NCBI RefSeq assembly: GCF_900104255.1
Contig: NZ_FNKZ01000002.1
Span: 682,001-746,000 of the forward strand
DNA length: 64,000 nucleotides
Reading direction: 5' to 3'
Source of the DNA: Pseudoxanthomonas sp. CF385
Lineage (GTDB): Bacteria; Pseudomonadota; Gammaproteobacteria; Xanthomonadales; Xanthomonadaceae
The notes beneath the pieces were generated by a model, which did not search any database, was not told where the DNA came from, and saw nothing but the letters and a program-made list of their open reading frames with translations. The translations under genes were made by a program, and so were the position numbers. Positions 37,225-48,832 of the stretch are shown in pieces; the stretch's first letter is position 1; each line of letters begins with the position of its first letter.

Positions 37225-38675
37225 GCGCCCTCCCGGGAGGTGAACCCGTGCGAGGCGATGTGCTGCGACATGTGCCCGATGTCGCCGGCGCCCATCAACA
37301 GCAGCAGGTCGCCGTCCTGGAGGACGTCGGGCAACACGTCGACCAGGTCGCTGACCTGGCTGACGACGACGGGTTCGTTGCGGCCCCGTGCGCGGATGGC
37401 ACGCGCCAGCGACTTGGAGTCGGCACCGGCGATCGGTTGCTCGCCCGCCGGGTACACCTCGCTCAGCACCAGCGCGTCTGCTTCCGACAGCACGGCGGCG
37501 AAGGCATCGAACTGGTCGCGCGTGCGGCTGTAGCGGTGCGGCTGGAAGGCGACGACGAGGCGCTTGTGCGGCCAACCGCCACGCGCCGCAGCGAAGACCG
37601 CGGCCAGTTCCTTCGGATGGTGGCCGTAGTCGTCGACCAACTGCACGCGCGCGCCCTGCGGCGTGGCGATCTCGCCCAGGTCGTTGAAGCGGCGGCCGAT
37701 GCCGGCGAACTTCTCCAGCGCGGCGGCGATGTTCTCCGGCGACACGCCCAGCTGCCAGCCCACGGCAGCCGCGGCCAGCGCGTTCTGCACGTTGTGGCGG
37801 CCCGGCAGCGCCAGGCTGACGCGGATGCTGGCGTCTTCCGGCAGGCGCAGAGTGAAGTGCATGCGTCCGCCTTCCTGCTCCACGTCCTCGGCGCGCACGT
37901 CGGCGTTCTCGGCGAAGCCGTAGCTCATCACGTGGCGCGGCGTATCGGCGGCGATGGCCGCGACTTCCGGATCGTCGATGCACAGCACGGCCAGCCCGTA
38001 GAACGGCAGGCGCTGGAGGAATTCGGCGAATGCGGCCTTCACGCGCTCGAAGTCGTTGCCGTAGTTCTCCAGGTGATCGGCATCGATATTGGTGACGATG
38101 GAGATCAACGGATTCAGGCGCAGGAAGCTGCCGTCGCTCTCGTCGGCCTCGGCCACCAGCCACTGGCCGTCGCCGAGCTTGGCGTTGGCACCCGCCGCCA
38201 ACAGCTGGCCGCCGATCACGAAGGTCGGATCCAGGCCGCCTTCGCTCAGGATCGCCGCCGCCAGGCTGGTGGTCGTGGTCTTGCCGTGCGTGCCGGCCAC
38301 GGCGATGCCGCGACGGAAGCGCATCAGCTCGGCCAGCATCGCGGCGCGCGGCACGATGGGAATGCGCTGGCTGCGCGCTTCCATCAGCTCGGGGTTGTCG
38401 TGCTTGATGGCGCTGGAGACCACCACGCAGTCCGTGCCCAGCACGTTGGAGGCGTTGTGGCCGCGCATCACCCGCGCGCCCAGCGACGCCAGGCGACGGG
38501 TCGCCGCGTTGTCGGCGTTGTCGGAGCCCGACACTTCGTAGCCCAGCGTGCACAGCACCTCGGCGATGCCGCTCATGCCGGAACCGCCGATGCCGACGAA
38601 GTGCACCCGGCGGAATGCCTGAGCCAGGTTGCCGGTGTGTTGCAGGCGGCGCTCGCGTGCAGCAGCCATCATCAT
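37221..38675 (-). CDS. murC: UDP-N-acetylmuramate-L-alanine ligase
   Basis: First Mur ligase, adding L-Ala to UDP-MurNAc in the cytoplasm, 484 aa. The Rossmann motif is [17 protein letters not shown]; the ATP-binding P-loop is [18 protein letters not shown]; the central-domain motif [11 protein letters not shown] and C-terminal [13 protein letters not shown] are also present. The start is [10 protein letters not shown], with the first ATG overlapping the murG stop by 4 bp. Confidence 0.98.
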   Translation of the reverse strand: MMMAAARERRLQHTGNLAQAFRRVHFVGIGGSGMSGIAEVLCTLGYEVSGSDNADNAATRRLASLGARVMRGHNASNVLGTDCVVVSSAIKHDNPELMEARSQRIPIVPRAAMLAELMRFRRGIAVAGTHGKTTTTSLAAAILSEGGLDPTFVIGGQLLAAGANAKLGDGQWLVAEADESDGSFLRLNPLISIVTNIDADHLENYGNDFERVKAAFAEFLQRLPFYGLAVLCIDDPEVAAIAADTPRHVMSYGFAENADVRAEDVEQEGGRMHFTLRLPEDASIRVSLALPGRHNVQNALAAAAVGWQLGVSPENIAAALEKFAGIGRRFNDLGEIATPQGARVQLVDDYGHHPKELAAVFAAARGGWPHKRLVVAFQPHRYSRTRDQFDAFAAVLSEADALVLSEVYPAGEQPIAGADSKSLARAIRARGRNEPVVVSQVSDLVDVLPDVLQDGDLLLLMGAGDIGHMSQHIASHGFTSREGA

Positions 38676-39772
38676 GCCTGCGTCCTCATTTCGATTGCTT
38701 CCTCAAGAATGATGTCGGCGATGCGGTCGGCCGCATCGGTCTTGGCCAGCGTGCGCGCGGCCTCGGCCATCGACAGGCGCGTGGCCGCATCACCTGCCAG
38801 ACGGCGCAGCGTGGCCGCCAGCGCATCGGCCAGGGCGTCGTCCTGCTTCAGCAGCAAGGCGGCACCGCGCTCGACCAGGTATTCGGCGTTGCGCGTCTGG
38901 TGGTCGTCCACGGCCTGCGGGAACGGGACCAGCACGCTGCCCACGCCCACGGCGCACAGTTCGGCCAGCGTGGAGGCGCCGGCACGGCAGACCACCAGGT
39001 CCGCCCACGCGTACGCGGCGGCCATGTCGGTGATGAAGGCTTCCACGCTCGCGGTGACGCCGGCATCGGCGTAGGCCTTGGCGGCTTCGTCGCGCAGCTT
39101 CTCGCCGCACTGGTGGCGTACGTCGACGCCGCCCGCGGGCAGCGTGGCCAGTGCGCGCGGCACGGCCATGTTCAAGGCGCGGGCGCCCTGGCTGCCGCCG
39201 AGCACCAGCAGGCGCAGCGGGCCTTCGCGGCCGGCCAGGCGCGACGCCGGCGGCGCGACCGTGGCGATCTCTTCGCGCACCGGATTGCCGACGACTTCCT
39301 CGCGACCCGGGAACGCGCCCGGGAATCCCGACATGATCCGGCGCGCCACCTTGGCCAGCATGCGATTGGTGAAACCGGCCGCACGGTTCTGTTCGTGCAC
39401 CAGCAAGGGCGTTCCCATCAGGCGGGCCGCGACGCCACCGGGACCCGATGCGAAGCCGCCGAAGCTGACCACCGCGCGCGGCGCGCGACGGCGCAGCACG
39501 AAGCCCGCCGCGCGGATCGCGCGCAGCACGCGTACCGGCGCGCCAAGCAGGGCCAGCTTGCCCTTGCCGCGCAGGCCGCTGATCGCCAGCGTGTCCAGGT
39601 CGATGCCGTGCTGGGGCACCAGGCGCGTCTCCATCGCCCCGTCGGCGCCCAGCCACACGACGGGCACGCCGCGCGCGCGCAGCACCTTGGCCACGGCGAG
39701 CGCGGGGAAGATGTGGCCACCGGTGCCGCCGGCCATCATCATCACGGGAGCGGAGGACGTCGCGTGCGTCAT
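38672..39772 (-). CDS. murG: UDP-N-acetylglucosamine-undecaprenyl-PP-MurNAc-pentapeptide GlcNAc transferase
   Basis: Peripheral membrane GT28 enzyme converting lipid I to lipid II, 366 aa. The N-terminal loop [19 protein letters not shown] binds lipid I; G-loop 2 is [11 protein letters not shown]; the UDP-GlcNAc site includes [12 protein letters not shown] and [12 protein letters not shown]. The ATG at 39772 overlaps the ftsW stop by 4 bp; the longer open frame reading from 41008 runs antisense-like through ftsW and is discarded. Confidence 0.98.
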   Translation of the reverse strand: MTHATSSAPVMMMAGGTGGHIFPALAVAKVLRARGVPVVWLGADGAMETRLVPQHGIDLDTLAISGLRGKGKLALLGAPVRVLRAIRAAGFVLRRRAPRAVVSFGGFASGPGGVAARLMGTPLLVHEQNRAAGFTNRMLAKVARRIMSGFPGAFPGREEVVGNPVREEIATVAPPASRLAGREGPLRLLVLGGSQGARALNMAVPRALATLPAGGVDVRHQCGEKLRDEAAKAYADAGVTASVEAFITDMAAAYAWADLVVCRAGASTLAELCAVGVGSVLVPFPQAVDDHQTRNAEYLVERGAALLLKQDDALADALAATLRRLAGDAATRLSMAEAARTLAKTDAADRIADIILEEAIEMRTQA

Positions 39773-41067
39773 GCGATCCTCTCGAAGGTCGGCTCGACGC
39801 GCGTGCGCAGGCGGCTGGTGCCGCGCAGCTTCTCGGACAGCGAGGGCGCCGGCTGCGGCGCGACATCGGCAGGCGCCCGCGCTTCGCCCGCCGACGGCGA
39901 GGTCTGCAGTGCTTCGCCGCGCAGCGCGACCTGGCGCTGGGTGCGCTCCAGTTCGTACGACACGCGCAGCAGCAGGCCCATCGCCACGCAGGTCATCAGG
40001 ATGCTGGAACCACCCGAGGAGATCAGCGGCAGGGTCAGGCCCTTGGTCGGCAACAGGCCGAGGTTGACACCCATCGAAACGAAGCTCTGCATGCCGATCC
40101 ACAACGCCACGCCGAACGCGACGTAGCCGGCGAAGTGGCGGCGCATCTCCACGCAGCGCAGGCCGATCACGAAAGCACGGCCGACCAGCAGCGCGTACAG
40201 CGCGATCACCAGGCAGACGCCAACGAAGCCGAGCTCCTCGCCGATCACCGAGAAGATGAAGTCGGTGTGCACTTCCGGCAGGTAGTTGAGCTTGAGCACG
40301 GAGCCGCCGAGGCCGATGCCGGACCATTCGCCGCGGCCGATCGCCATCAGGGCGTTGGTCAGCTGGTAGCCGCTGCCAAAGGGATCCGCCCACGGATCGG
40401 AGAATGACGTCAGGCGACGCATGCGGTACGGCTCGGCGATCGCGATCACCGCCAGGATCGGCAGGCCGACCAGCACCGGGCCGAACATGCGCGGCATGTT
40501 CACCCCGCCCAGCACCAGCATGCCGGCGGTGATCGCCAGCAGCAGCGAGGACGAACCGAAGTCGGGCTGCATCAGCAGCAGCGCGACCAGCAGTACCACC
40601 ACGCCCAGCGGCTTGAGCATCGCAGCCCAGGTCGCGTTGACCTCGTCGCGGAAGCGCACCAGGTAGCTGGCCAGCCAGACGATGAAGAAGACCTTCACCA
40701 CCTCGACCACCTGGAAGTTCGACACGCCCAGGTTGATCCAGCGGTGCGCGCCTTTCACGCTGACGCCCAGGCCCGGCACGAACACCATCAGCAGCAGCAC
40801 CACGCAGCCGAGCAGCAGCAGATGGTTGCGCGCCTCGATGCTCTTCAGTTCCGTGCGCGTCACCCACCAGGCCAGACCCGCGCCCGCGACCAGGAACATG
40901 CCGTGGCGGATCAGGTAGTAGAACGGATTGCCATGCTGGTAGATCGACGCCGACGCGACCATCACCACGCCCAACGACGCCAGCGCCAGCATGGCGCCGA
41001 GCAACCAAGGGTCGAAGCGGCCCCCGATGGCTTCCAGTCGCGTCGCTTGGCGTGGCGTGTCGTTCAT
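39769..41067 (-). CDS. ftsW: Septal peptidoglycan polymerase FtsW
   Basis: SEDS-family glycosyltransferase, 432 aa, about ten membrane helices (for example [33 protein letters not shown]). The conserved catalytic-loop region reads [17 protein letters not shown], containing the essential Asp/Glu residues. It works with the transpeptidase FtsI encoded upstream in the cluster. The C-terminus has a ~50-residue cytoplasmic tail rich in Ala/Pro. Its ATG shares one base with the mraY stop. Confidence 0.98.
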   Translation of the reverse strand: MNDTPRQATRLEAIGGRFDPWLLGAMLALASLGVVMVASASIYQHGNPFYYLIRHGMFLVAGAGLAWWVTRTELKSIEARNHLLLLGCVVLLLMVFVPGLGVSVKGAHRWINLGVSNFQVVEVVKVFFIVWLASYLVRFRDEVNATWAAMLKPLGVVVLLVALLLMQPDFGSSSLLLAITAGMLVLGGVNMPRMFGPVLVGLPILAVIAIAEPYRMRRLTSFSDPWADPFGSGYQLTNALMAIGRGEWSGIGLGGSVLKLNYLPEVHTDFIFSVIGEELGFVGVCLVIALYALLVGRAFVIGLRCVEMRRHFAGYVAFGVALWIGMQSFVSMGVNLGLLPTKGLTLPLISSGGSSILMTCVAMGLLLRVSYELERTQRQVALRGEALQTSPSAGEARAPADVAPQPAPSLSEKLRGTSRLRTRVEPTFERIA

Positions 41068-42152
41068 CAACGGACCTTCAGCGTGGCCAGGCCGACGAGG
41101 ACGAGCACGACGGAGATGATCCAGAAGCGCACGATCACGCGCGGCTCGGGCCAGCCCTTCAGCTCGAAGTGGTGGTGGATCGGCGCCATCCGGAACACGC
41201 GCTTGCCGGTCAGCTTGAACGACGCCACCTGGATCATCACCGAGAGCGTCTCGATGACGAAGATGCCGCCCATGATCACCAGCACCAGCTCCTGGCGCAC
41301 GATCACGGCGATGGTGCCCAGCACCGCGCCCAGCGCCAGCGCGCCGATGTCGCCCATGAACACCATCGCGGGATAGGTGTTGAACCACAGGAAGCCCAGA
41401 CCCGCGCCCGCGATGGCCGCGCAGATGATGGTCAGTTCGCCCGCGCCCGGCACCTGCGGGATCTGCAGGTAGCTGGAGAACACCGCATTGCCCGACGCGT
41501 ATGCGAACACGCCCAGCGCGCAAGCGACCAGCACCGTCGGCATGATCGCCAGGCCATCCAGTCCGTCGGTCAGGTTGACCGCGTTGGAGAAGCCGACGAT
41601 CCAGAAGTACGCGATGGCCACGAAGCCGATCCCGGCCAGCGGCATGGCGATGGACTTGAAGAACGGCACATAGAACGTGGTCGCCGCCGGCACGTCGGCG
41701 TACAGGTACAGATACAGGCCGGCGGCCAGGCCGAAGATCGACTGCAGCAGGTACTTCCAGCGCGACTTCAGGCCATTGGGGTCGCGACGGACGATCTTGA
41801 TCCAGTCGTCGTACCAGCCGATCACGCCGAAGCACACCATGACCAGCAATACGACCCACACATACTTGTTGCGCAGGTCGCCCCACAGCAGCACCGAGGC
41901 CGCCACAGTGATCAGGATCAGCGCGCCGCCCATCGTGGGCGTACCCGCCTTGGAGAAGTGCGACTGCGGACCGTCCTTGCGGATCGGCTGGCCGCCCTTC
42001 AGCTGGCCGAGCTTGCGGATCACCGCCGGGCCCAGCCACAGCGAAAGCGCCAGCGACGTCAGCGCGGCGAGGATGCCGCGGAAGGTCAGGTAGCCGAACA
42101 GGCCGAAGAAGTTCTCCAGGCTCTGCAACCAGCGAGCCAGTTCAAGCAACAT
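41067..42152 (-). CDS. mraY: Phospho-N-acetylmuramoyl-pentapeptide transferase
   Basis: Integral membrane enzyme making lipid I from UDP-MurNAc-pentapeptide and undecaprenyl phosphate, 361 aa, ten helices. Signatures are the DDWIKI Asp pair after [30 protein letters not shown], and [12 protein letters not shown] near the C-terminus, all family active-site motifs. Start overlaps the murF end by 11 bp, the longest overlap in the cluster. Confidence 0.99.
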   Translation of the reverse strand: MLLELARWLQSLENFFGLFGYLTFRGILAALTSLALSLWLGPAVIRKLGQLKGGQPIRKDGPQSHFSKAGTPTMGGALILITVAASVLLWGDLRNKYVWVVLLVMVCFGVIGWYDDWIKIVRRDPNGLKSRWKYLLQSIFGLAAGLYLYLYADVPAATTFYVPFFKSIAMPLAGIGFVAIAYFWIVGFSNAVNLTDGLDGLAIMPTVLVACALGVFAYASGNAVFSSYLQIPQVPGAGELTIICAAIAGAGLGFLWFNTYPAMVFMGDIGALALGAVLGTIAVIVRQELVLVIMGGIFVIETLSVMIQVASFKLTGKRVFRMAPIHHHFELKGWPEPRVIVRFWIISVVLVLVGLATLKVR

Positions 42153-43521
42153 GCGGTTTGTCCTCCCCGGTGGACAGCAAGGCGGCGACGATCCGGTCCA
42201 TCGCGCTGCCGCGCGAGCCCTTGACCAGACAGCGCACGCCGGCCCGCAGCTCGGCGCGCAGCGCGTCGGTCAGCGAGGCGTGATCGTCGAATGGATGCGC
42301 GCCCTCGCCGAAGGCGGCGGCGGCGGCGGCGCTGAGCGGCCCCAGCGTGTACAGGCGGCGGATGCCTGCGCTCTTCGCGCGGCGGCCGGCCTCGGCGTGC
42401 AGCGCTTCGGCGTCAGCGCCCAACTCGCGCATGTCGCCCAGCACCAGCCAGCCCTCGCCCTGCGCCTGCGCGCTGGCCGCCGCCAGCGTGTCGATGGCGG
42501 CCATCAGCGAACCCGGGTTGGCGTTGTAGCTGTCGTCGATCACCACCGCGCCATTGGCCAGCGTGCGCGCAACCTGGCGGCCGGCGACGGGCTGCGCGGC
42601 GGACAGGCCCTCGGCGATCGTCGCCAGCGACACCCCGCACGCGATCGCGACGGTTCCCGCCGCGAGGGCGTTCAGGACGTTGTGGCGGCCCGGCAGATGC
42701 AGGCTCACCGGCACTTCCCCGTGCGGCGCGACCAGCACGAAGTCGGTTCCTTCGGCGGTCGGGCGCAGCGCGCGCGCCGTGATGTCGGCGGTCGCCTCCA
42801 GGCCGAACCGCAGGATGCGGCGGTCCGGCACGCGGCTGGCGAAGTACTCCGCGAAAGCATCGTCGGCATTGATCACGGCGGTGCCGTCGGCCGGCAGCGC
42901 TTCGTAGATCGCGCCCTTGGTTTCGGCCACGCCCATCAGCGAGCCCATCCGCTCCAGATGGGCCGCGGCGATGTTGTTCACCAGCGCCACTTCCGGGGTC
43001 ACGATGTCGGTCAGGTACGCGATGTCGCCCGGCTTGCCGGCGCCCATCTCGTAGACCGAGAAATCGGCGTCGTCCGGCGCATCGATGACGGCCATCGGCA
43101 GGCCGATCTCGTTGTTGCGGTTGCCGGGGTTGAAGTAGGTGACACCCGCACGCTGCAGGATCGCCACGACCAGCGTCTTCACCGTCGTCTTGCCGTTGCT
43201 GCCGGTGATCGCCACGGCTTTCTCGACGCGATCGCGCTGCAGGCCGGCCGCGATCCGCGCCAGCGCCATCAGCGTATCCGGCACCACCACCTGGGGTACG
43301 TCGACCTTCACTTCGTGATCGACCAGCACCGCCGCCGCGCCGCGCATGGAGGCGTCATAGGCGAAATCATGGCCGTCGAAGCGCTCGCCGCGCAGCGCGA
43401 TGTACAGGCTGCCCGGCACCAGCGTGCGCGTGTCGTGCGTCAGCGAACCGATCACCAGATCGTCGCCGAGCAGTTCGCCGCCCGCCCAGTGCGCCAGCAG
43501 GGAAAGGGGAAGGCGCTTCAT
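42142..43521 (-). CDS. murF: UDP-MurNAc-tripeptide-D-alanyl-D-alanine ligase
   Basis: Last cytoplasmic Mur ligase, 459 aa, attaching D-Ala-D-Ala made by DdlB. The P-loop is [27 protein letters not shown] and [12 protein letters not shown] are central-domain motifs; [18 protein letters not shown] is the C-terminal domain signature. Start [17 protein letters not shown] overlaps the murE stop by 4 bp. Confidence 0.98.
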   Translation of the reverse strand: MKRLPLSLLAHWAGGELLGDDLVIGSLTHDTRTLVPGSLYIALRGERFDGHDFAYDASMRGAAAVLVDHEVKVDVPQVVVPDTLMALARIAAGLQRDRVEKAVAITGSNGKTTVKTLVVAILQRAGVTYFNPGNRNNEIGLPMAVIDAPDDADFSVYEMGAGKPGDIAYLTDIVTPEVALVNNIAAAHLERMGSLMGVAETKGAIYEALPADGTAVINADDAFAEYFASRVPDRRILRFGLEATADITARALRPTAEGTDFVLVAPHGEVPVSLHLPGRHNVLNALAAGTVAIACGVSLATIAEGLSAAQPVAGRQVARTLANGAVVIDDSYNANPGSLMAAIDTLAAASAQAQGEGWLVLGDMRELGADAEALHAEAGRRAKSAGIRRLYTLGPLSAAAAAAFGEGAHPFDDHASLTDALRAELRAGVRCLVKGSRGSAMDRIVAALLSTGEDKPHVA

Positions 43522-45002
43522 GCGCGCTCCTCCAGGGCCTTGCGTGCCACGGCCGTGTCGTCGAACGGATGCTTCACGCCCTGGATGTCCTGGTAAGGCT
43601 CATGGCCCTTGCCGGCCACCAGCACGATGTCGTCGGCACCGGCCAGCGCGATGGCGTGGGCGATCGCCAGGCCGCGGTCGCGCTGCACCGTCGCGGTTTC
43701 CGGCCGGGCGAAACCGGCCAGGATGTCGGCGACGATGCGGTCGCCGTCTTCGGTGCGCGGGTTGTCGTCGGTGACGATCACGACATCGGCCAGGCGCTCG
43801 GCGATCTCGGCCATCTGCGGGCGCTTGCCCGCATCGCGGTCGCCGCCGCAACCGAACACGCAGACCAGGCGGCCTTGGACGTGATCGCGCAGGCTGGCGA
43901 GTGCCTGTTCCAGGGCGTCGGGCGTGTGTGCGTAATCGATCACCACCAGCGGCCGACGCTGGCCGGACGCATCGGTGTCGCCGCCCAGGCGGTTCATCCG
44001 GCCATGGATCGGCAGCAGGCGCGACAGCGTGCGCGCGATCTCGGACGGCGTATCGCCGAGCGCATGCAGCGTACCGGCCACCGCCAGCAGGTTGTCCACG
44101 TTGAAACGGCCCAGCAGGCGCGACTGCACCGGCTGCCGCTCCTCGCCGACCACCAGGTCGAACGCGATGCCGTTGCCATCCAGGCGCAGCGCATCGGCAC
44201 TGACCGCGGCCTCGACCTGGCCGCGCGAACTCACGCCCACGCGCTGCAGGCCATGCGGCAGGCGGGCGAACAGTTCACGACCGTAGGCGTCGTCGAGATT
44301 GACCACGCCCGCTTTCAGACCGGTGCGGAAGAACAGCAGCGACTTGGCGGCGCCGTAGCGCTCCATGTCGCCGTGGTAGTCCAGATGATCGCGGGTGAGG
44401 TTGGTGAACACGCCTACGTCGAAGTGCACGGCATCCACACGACCCTGGTCGAGCGCATGCGAGCTGACTTCCATCGCGACGGCCTTCGCGCCCGCATCGC
44501 GGAACTGCGCCAGTAGCGCATGCATCTGCAGCACCAGCGGCGTGGTGAAGCCCGTGGGCACCACTTCTCCGTACATGCCGGCGCCGAGCGTGCCGACCGT
44601 GGCGCAGCGGACGCCGCGCAGATGCCAGGCCTGCGCCAGCAGCTGCACCGTCGAGGTCTTGCCGTTGGTGCCGGTGACGCCGACCATCTTCATGTCCTGC
44701 GACGGCGTCGCGTGGAAACGGTCCGCCATCGCGCCCATGCGCGCACGCAGACCCGGCACCGGGATCGCATCGCGCGGGGCCTCCAGGCCATCGGGTACCG
44801 GCGGCTCGAACAGCACGGCGCTGGCGCCGTTCTCCTTCGCCTGCACGGCGAAGTTCAGGCCATGCGCGCCGAAGCCGGCGATCGCGACGAACGCGTCGCC
44901 GGGCTGCACGGCACGGCTGTCGAGGGTCAGGCCGCGCACGACGATGTCGCGCGGCACGTCCACATCGGGCAGCAGCTCGGCAAGGGCCATCATCCGCCTC
45001 AT
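43518..45002 (-). CDS. murE: UDP-MurNAc-L-Ala-D-Glu: meso-diaminopimelate ligase
   Basis: Mur ligase adding the third peptide residue, 494 aa. The P-loop is [35 protein letters not shown] is the central motif; the C-terminal [11 protein letters not shown] contains the DNPR box that selects meso-diaminopimelate, as expected for a Gram-negative. Start [13 protein letters not shown] at 45002 overlaps the ftsI stop by 4 bp; the ATG three codons later is an alternative. Confidence 0.98.
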   Translation of the reverse strand: MRRMMALAELLPDVDVPRDIVVRGLTLDSRAVQPGDAFVAIAGFGAHGLNFAVQAKENGASAVLFEPPVPDGLEAPRDAIPVPGLRARMGAMADRFHATPSQDMKMVGVTGTNGKTSTVQLLAQAWHLRGVRCATVGTLGAGMYGEVVPTGFTTPLVLQMHALLAQFRDAGAKAVAMEVSSHALDQGRVDAVHFDVGVFTNLTRDHLDYHGDMERYGAAKSLLFFRTGLKAGVVNLDDAYGRELFARLPHGLQRVGVSSRGQVEAAVSADALRLDGNGIAFDLVVGEERQPVQSRLLGRFNVDNLLAVAGTLHALGDTPSEIARTLSRLLPIHGRMNRLGGDTDASGQRRPLVVIDYAHTPDALEQALASLRDHVQGRLVCVFGCGGDRDAGKRPQMAEIAERLADVVIVTDDNPRTEDGDRIVADILAGFARPETATVQRDRGLAIAHAIALAGADDIVLVAGKGHEPYQDIQGVKHPFDDTAVARKALEERA

Positions 45003-46846
45003 CGCGCCGCTCCGGTTGCCGGCAGCGAAGCGTGCGGCGCGTCGAAGGCGGAAGGATCCGTCGTATCGACCGCGTCGTCGACGATCGGCGCCGGCGCGGG
45101 TGCGGCTGCCACGCCATTCGGCTTCTGCGTGTTCTTGGCCTGCGCGGCCAGCCAGGTCTCGATGTCGTCCGGCGGCACGTCCATCAGGCGCAACGCGCCA
45201 TCCATCACATCGTGGAACACCGGCGCGGCGACCAGGCCACCGTAGTAACCGCCTTCCTGCGAATCGTTGATCACCACGACCGCGGCGAAGCGCGGGTTGC
45301 TGGCCGGCACCAGGCCGGCGAAGAACGAGGCATAACGGCCTTTCGCGTAGCCGCCGCCGGACGCGATGCGGGCGGTACCGGTCTTGCCCGCCACGCGGTA
45401 GCCCAGCACCCCGGCGCGCTTGGCGCCGCCCTGGGTCACCACGGTTTCCATCATGCCTACGACCTCGTGCGCGATCGCCGGGTCCAGCACCTGCGGCGCT
45501 TCGCTGCGCTGGCCCTTCACGAACGTCGGCGTCACCAGCCTGCCGCCATTGCCCAGCGCCGAGTAGGCGCGCGCGATCTGCAGCGGCGTCACCGCGAGGC
45601 CGTAGCCGTACGACATCGTCGCCTTCTGCAGGCCGTTCCAGCGATCCGGCGGCGCGAGCACGCCGGCCGATTCGCCCGGGAAACCGCTGCCCGGCTTCTG
45701 CCCGTAGCCGAAGCTGTGGATGCTTTCGTAGAAGTAGGCGTTCTGCAGCTTTTCCGCGATCTTGATCGAACCGATGTTGGAACTCTTGGTGATGACGCCC
45801 GTGACGGTCAGCACGCCGTTGTTCCGGGGCACATCCCGGATGGTGTAGCGGCTGTTCAACGCCATGTAGCCGGGATTGGTGTTGATCAGCGTGGAGGGCG
45901 TGACCACGCCGGCCTTCAGCGCCGTCGACACGGTCAGCGGCTTCATCGTCGAACCCGGCTCGATCATGTCGGTCAGCGCGCGGTTGCGGCGCGCATCCGG
46001 CTTCACGCGTTCGATCGCGTTCGGGTTGTAGGTCGGCAGGTTGACCATCGCCAGCACTTCGCCGGTGACCACGTCCATGATCACGATCGAGCCGCTGCTG
46101 GCCTGGTGCTCGAGCAGGGCGTTGCGCAGCTCACGGTGCGCGAGGTACTGGATGCGGCGATCGATGCTGAGCGTCAGGTCCTTGCCCGGCTGCGCGGAGC
46201 GGATCAGGTCGACGTTCTCGACGATGCGGCCGCGGTTGTCGCGGATCACCTTCTGCGCGCCCGGCGTGCCGCTGAGCCATTCGTCGAAGGCCAGCTCCAG
46301 CCCTTCCTGGCCGCGGTCGTCGATATTGGTGAAACCCAGCACGTGGGCCATCGCCGGCCCCTGCGGATAGAAACGACGGAACTCGCGCTGCGAGAACACG
46401 CCGGGGATCTTGTGCGCCAGGATCTTCTGCGCCTCGTCCGGATTGATCCGGCGCTTGAGGTACAGGAATTCCTTGTCGGCCTTCTGCGACAGGCGGTTGG
46501 TCAGGTGGTCGAGCGGCACGCCCAGCGCCTGCGCCAGCTCGGGCAGGCGGTCGGGCGCCTTCAGCAACTCCTGCGGGTTGCCCCACACCGACTCCACCGG
46601 CGAGGACACCGCCACCGGCTCGCCATTGCGGTCGGTGATCATGCCGCGCGAGGTCGGGATCGGAATCTCGCGCAGGAAGCGCGCATCGCCCTGGCGCTGG
46701 TAGAAGTCGTGGTTGATCAGCTGCACATACGCCGCGCGCCCGACCAGGCTGATGGAGCACAGGCCCATCGCACCCAGCACCAGGGCCAGGCGGCCACGCA
46801 GGTTGAAGCGGGCGCGGTTGCGGTTCTTGGCCGGCGCGGCGTTCAT
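44999..46846 (-). CDS. ftsI: Peptidoglycan DD-transpeptidase FtsI (PBP3)
   Basis: Septal class B penicillin-binding protein, 615 aa. A single membrane anchor ([19 protein letters not shown]) and the PBP dimerisation domain ([19 protein letters not shown]) precede the transpeptidase domain: nucleophile Ser about residue 299 in PGSTMKP, SSN in ITKSSNIG, and KTGT about 488 in AGKTGTAR. A ~50-residue Ala/Pro-rich tail ([16 protein letters not shown]) follows the catalytic domain, longer than in E. coli. The ATG at 46846 overlaps the ftsL stop by 4 bp. Confidence 0.98.
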   Translation of the reverse strand: MNAAPAKNRNRARFNLRGRLALVLGAMGLCSISLVGRAAYVQLINHDFYQRQGDARFLREIPIPTSRGMITDRNGEPVAVSSPVESVWGNPQELLKAPDRLPELAQALGVPLDHLTNRLSQKADKEFLYLKRRINPDEAQKILAHKIPGVFSQREFRRFYPQGPAMAHVLGFTNIDDRGQEGLELAFDEWLSGTPGAQKVIRDNRGRIVENVDLIRSAQPGKDLTLSIDRRIQYLAHRELRNALLEHQASSGSIVIMDVVTGEVLAMVNLPTYNPNAIERVKPDARRNRALTDMIEPGSTMKPLTVSTALKAGVVTPSTLINTNPGYMALNSRYTIRDVPRNNGVLTVTGVITKSSNIGSIKIAEKLQNAYFYESIHSFGYGQKPGSGFPGESAGVLAPPDRWNGLQKATMSYGYGLAVTPLQIARAYSALGNGGRLVTPTFVKGQRSEAPQVLDPAIAHEVVGMMETVVTQGGAKRAGVLGYRVAGKTGTARIASGGGYAKGRYASFFAGLVPASNPRFAAVVVINDSQEGGYYGGLVAAPVFHDVMDGALRLMDVPPDDIETWLAAQAKNTQKPNGVAAAPAPAPIVDDAVDTTDPSAFDAPHASLPATGAAR

Positions 46847-47106
46847 GGGCGCACCACCACGATGTCGGCCGCTTCCGGCGACTTCATGCCCAGGCGCACG
46901 CGTGCGATCTGGTCGATGCGGGTCGCTTCCGCCACCGTGGCCTGCTCCAGCTGCAGGCGGCCGAACTCGACGTTCAGTTCGTCGCGCGCGCGTTCGAGGC
47001 GGGTCACTTCGTCGAACAGCACGCGGTGGCGATGGCGCGCATAGACCACGCCGATCGCCGAAGCGATCGCGGCCAGTACGAGGACGATCATCAGGAAGCG
47101 GCTCAT
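46843..47106 (-). CDS. ftsL: Cell division protein FtsL
   Basis: An 87-residue bitopic protein. A membrane helix lies at the N-terminus ([20 protein letters not shown]), followed by a periplasmic leucine-zipper-like coiled coil ([20 protein letters not shown]) that pairs with FtsB and activates FtsWI. Sequence identity in this family is low, but size, topology and position between rsmH and ftsI are decisive. Both ends overlap neighbours by 4 bp. Confidence 0.93.
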   Translation of the reverse strand: MSRFLMIVLVLAAIASAIGVVYARHRHRVLFDEVTRLERARDELNVEFGRLQLEQATVAEATRIDQIARVRLGMKSPEAADIVVVRP

Positions 47107-48071
47107 GCGGCCACCTCCAGCTTTTCCGCCACGCGCAGGACGGCGCTGCGGGCGCGGGGGTTGGAAGACACCTCGTCGGCGTCGCCCTTCTGCCCGCTGC
47201 CGATGGCCCGCAGCGTGGGGACGAACTCGATCGCGACGGGCAGCCGGCGATTGGCCGGCGGTGCCTTGGCGTGCTTGTTGATGAACTGCTTGACGATGCG
47301 GTCTTCAAGCGAATGGAAGCTGATGACCGCCAGACGGCCACCGGCCTTCAACCGCGCCAGCGCCGCATCCAGTCCGGCTTCCAGATCCGCCAGTTCGCGG
47401 TTGATGTGGATGCGGATGCCCTGGAAGCTGCGGGTGGCGGGATGGATCTTCTCGCCGCGCGGCATCACCGATGCGATCACGGCGGCCAGGTCGCCGGTGC
47501 GGGTGAACGGCTGGGTGGCGCGGCGGGCGACGATGGCGCGCGCGATGCGGCGGCTCTGCTTCTCTTCGCCGTAGGTCCACAGCACGTCGGCGATCTCGCG
47601 CTCGTCGGCGCGTGCGATCCATTCCGCTGCGCTCTCGCCGGACTCCGGGTCCATGCGCATGTCCAGCGGACCGTCCTTGCCGAAGCTGAAGCCGCGCTCG
47701 GCGACGTCCAACTGCGGCGACGACACGCCCAGGTCCAGCAGCACGCCATCCAGGCCGGCGGCGGTTTCATCCCACTGCGCGAGCGACGCGAAGCTGCCGC
47801 GGAAGATCGACACGCGCGCATCGCCCGCGAACGTCTGTTCGGCATGCGCGATCGCGTCGGGATCCTTGTCCATCAACAGCAGCCGGCCTCCCGGGCCGAG
47901 TTGTTGCAGCACGCCGCGCGCGTGGCCTCCGCGCCCGAAGGTGCCGTCCAGGTACGTTCCGTCCTCTTTCACCTGCAGCCCTTCCATGACCTGCGTGTAC
48001 AACACCGGCAAGTGCAGCGCTGGGAGGTGACCGGCCGGCGCGGACTGCCGCTTGCCGTCACCCTTGCTCAC
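47103..48071 (-). CDS. rsmH: 16S rRNA (cytosine1402-N4)-methyltransferase RsmH
   Basis: SAM-dependent methyltransferase (MraW), 322 aa. It shows [21 protein letters not shown], the SAM loop [35 protein letters not shown] and the C-terminal [15 protein letters not shown], all diagnostic. Second gene of the dcw cluster; overlaps mraZ and ftsL by 4 bp each. Confidence 0.98.
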   Translation of the reverse strand: MSKGDGKRQSAPAGHLPALHLPVLYTQVMEGLQVKEDGTYLDGTFGRGGHARGVLQQLGPGGRLLLMDKDPDAIAHAEQTFAGDARVSIFRGSFASLAQWDETAAGLDGVLLDLGVSSPQLDVAERGFSFGKDGPLDMRMDPESGESAAEWIARADEREIADVLWTYGEEKQSRRIARAIVARRATQPFTRTGDLAAVIASVMPRGEKIHPATRSFQGIRIHINRELADLEAGLDAALARLKAGGRLAVISFHSLEDRIVKQFINKHAKAPPANRRLPVAIEFVPTLRAIGSGQKGDADEVSSNPRARSAVLRVAEKLEVAA

Positions 48072-48514
48072 AAGCGCAGCTCGAGCATGTGTGCGCTCAG
48101 ATCGTCGTCGGTGAGGGTCTGACGGATCTGCGCGTGGTGCGCCTGCTCGCTCCAGAGCTCGAACTTCTCGCCCATGCCCAGCAGCACCGCCTTCTTCTCG
48201 ATGCCCACCGCACTGCGGTGGCTGGCGGGGATGCTGATGCGACCGTTGCCGTCCAGTTCCACGGGGGAGGCCGCACCGATGAGCTTCAGTTGCAGGCTGC
48301 GGTGGGCGCGCTGGGTGCTGGGCAGCTTGTTGACGTCGTCGCGGACGCGCTGCCAGACCTTTTCGGGATACAGGTACAGGCTGCCGGCTTCGAACGGGTT
48401 GTAGGTGATCACCAGGCGGTTGCCGCAGTCGCGCGCGACGACATCGCGGTACGCGGTGGGCACCGCGAGCCGTCCCTTGTCGTCCACTGTGATGGCGGTC
48501 TCACCTTGAAACAC
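48068..48514 (-). CDS. mraZ: Transcriptional regulator MraZ
   Basis: A 148-residue AbrB-like DNA-binding protein with two copies of the MraZ fold: the first at [22 protein letters not shown]... with the DxxGR motif, the second around [19 protein letters not shown]. It represses the dcw operon by binding short G-rich repeats in its own promoter. The start codon is GTG at 48514. Five such repeats with exact 10-bp spacing lie upstream. Confidence 0.97.
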   Translation of the reverse strand: MFQGETAITVDDKGRLAVPTAYRDVVARDCGNRLVITYNPFEAGSLYLYPEKVWQRVRDDVNKLPSTQRAHRSLQLKLIGAASPVELDGNGRISIPASHRSAVGIEKKAVLLGMGEKFELWSEQAHHAQIRQTLTDDDLSAHMLELRL

Positions 48515-48552
48515 AACCCCTGCCCTTCGATCTGCCGCTGGACGGTCATTGA

Positions 48553-48596
48553 ACCACGAAAAACCACTAAAACCCGGGTTTTCCCTCTGTTGCCCA
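48553..48596 (-). promoter_or_regulatory. MraZ operator: five half-sites with 10-bp period
   Basis: On the minus strand, reading toward mraZ, TGGGC, AGGGA, CGGGT, TGGTT and TGGTT occur with GG starting at 48595, 48585, 48575, 48565 and 48555. The period is exactly one helical turn with 5-bp spacers, matching the published MraZ target type (TGGGN repeats spaced by 5 bp). The first half-site touches the -10 box, so bound MraZ would block transcription. Confidence 0.8.
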
Positions 48597-48623
48597 CCTT
48601 AGCACCGCGCACAGGGTTGTCAA
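48596..48623 (-). promoter_or_regulatory. Promoter of the dcw cluster (Pmra)
   Basis: A perfect -35 TTGACA (48623-48618) and TAAGGT (48601-48596) are 16 bp apart on the minus strand, directly before the MraZ half-sites. The layout is like the E. coli mra promoter. The start of transcription would be near 48589, about 75 bases before the GTG. Confidence 0.7.
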
Positions 48624-48693
48624 CAGGAACCCGAAGGGGAAATCGCTTGGCGGATCAATGGTTTGCGGCGAACTTCAGAGACTTGTTCAAGCC

Positions 48694-48702
48694 TTATCCA
48701 CA
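48694..48702 (+). promoter_or_regulatory. Perfect DnaA box
   Basis: TTATCCACA, the strongest DnaA consensus, lies ~70 bp upstream of the dcw promoter in the mraZ/NRDE divergent gap (48515-48832). Only a single copy is seen, so it may be chance or a link between DnaA and division-gene expression. Confidence 0.45.
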
Positions 48703-48832
48703 AGTCGCTGTTTCGTCTCAAATTTTGAGATTGAGCCACGATTCAGTGAGGTGACCGTCGCTTCACATCCGGCCCGTCCGCGTGCATGCGAGCGGAGTGG
48801 AAGTGCGCAAACCGGGGGTCCAGAATCGCGGG

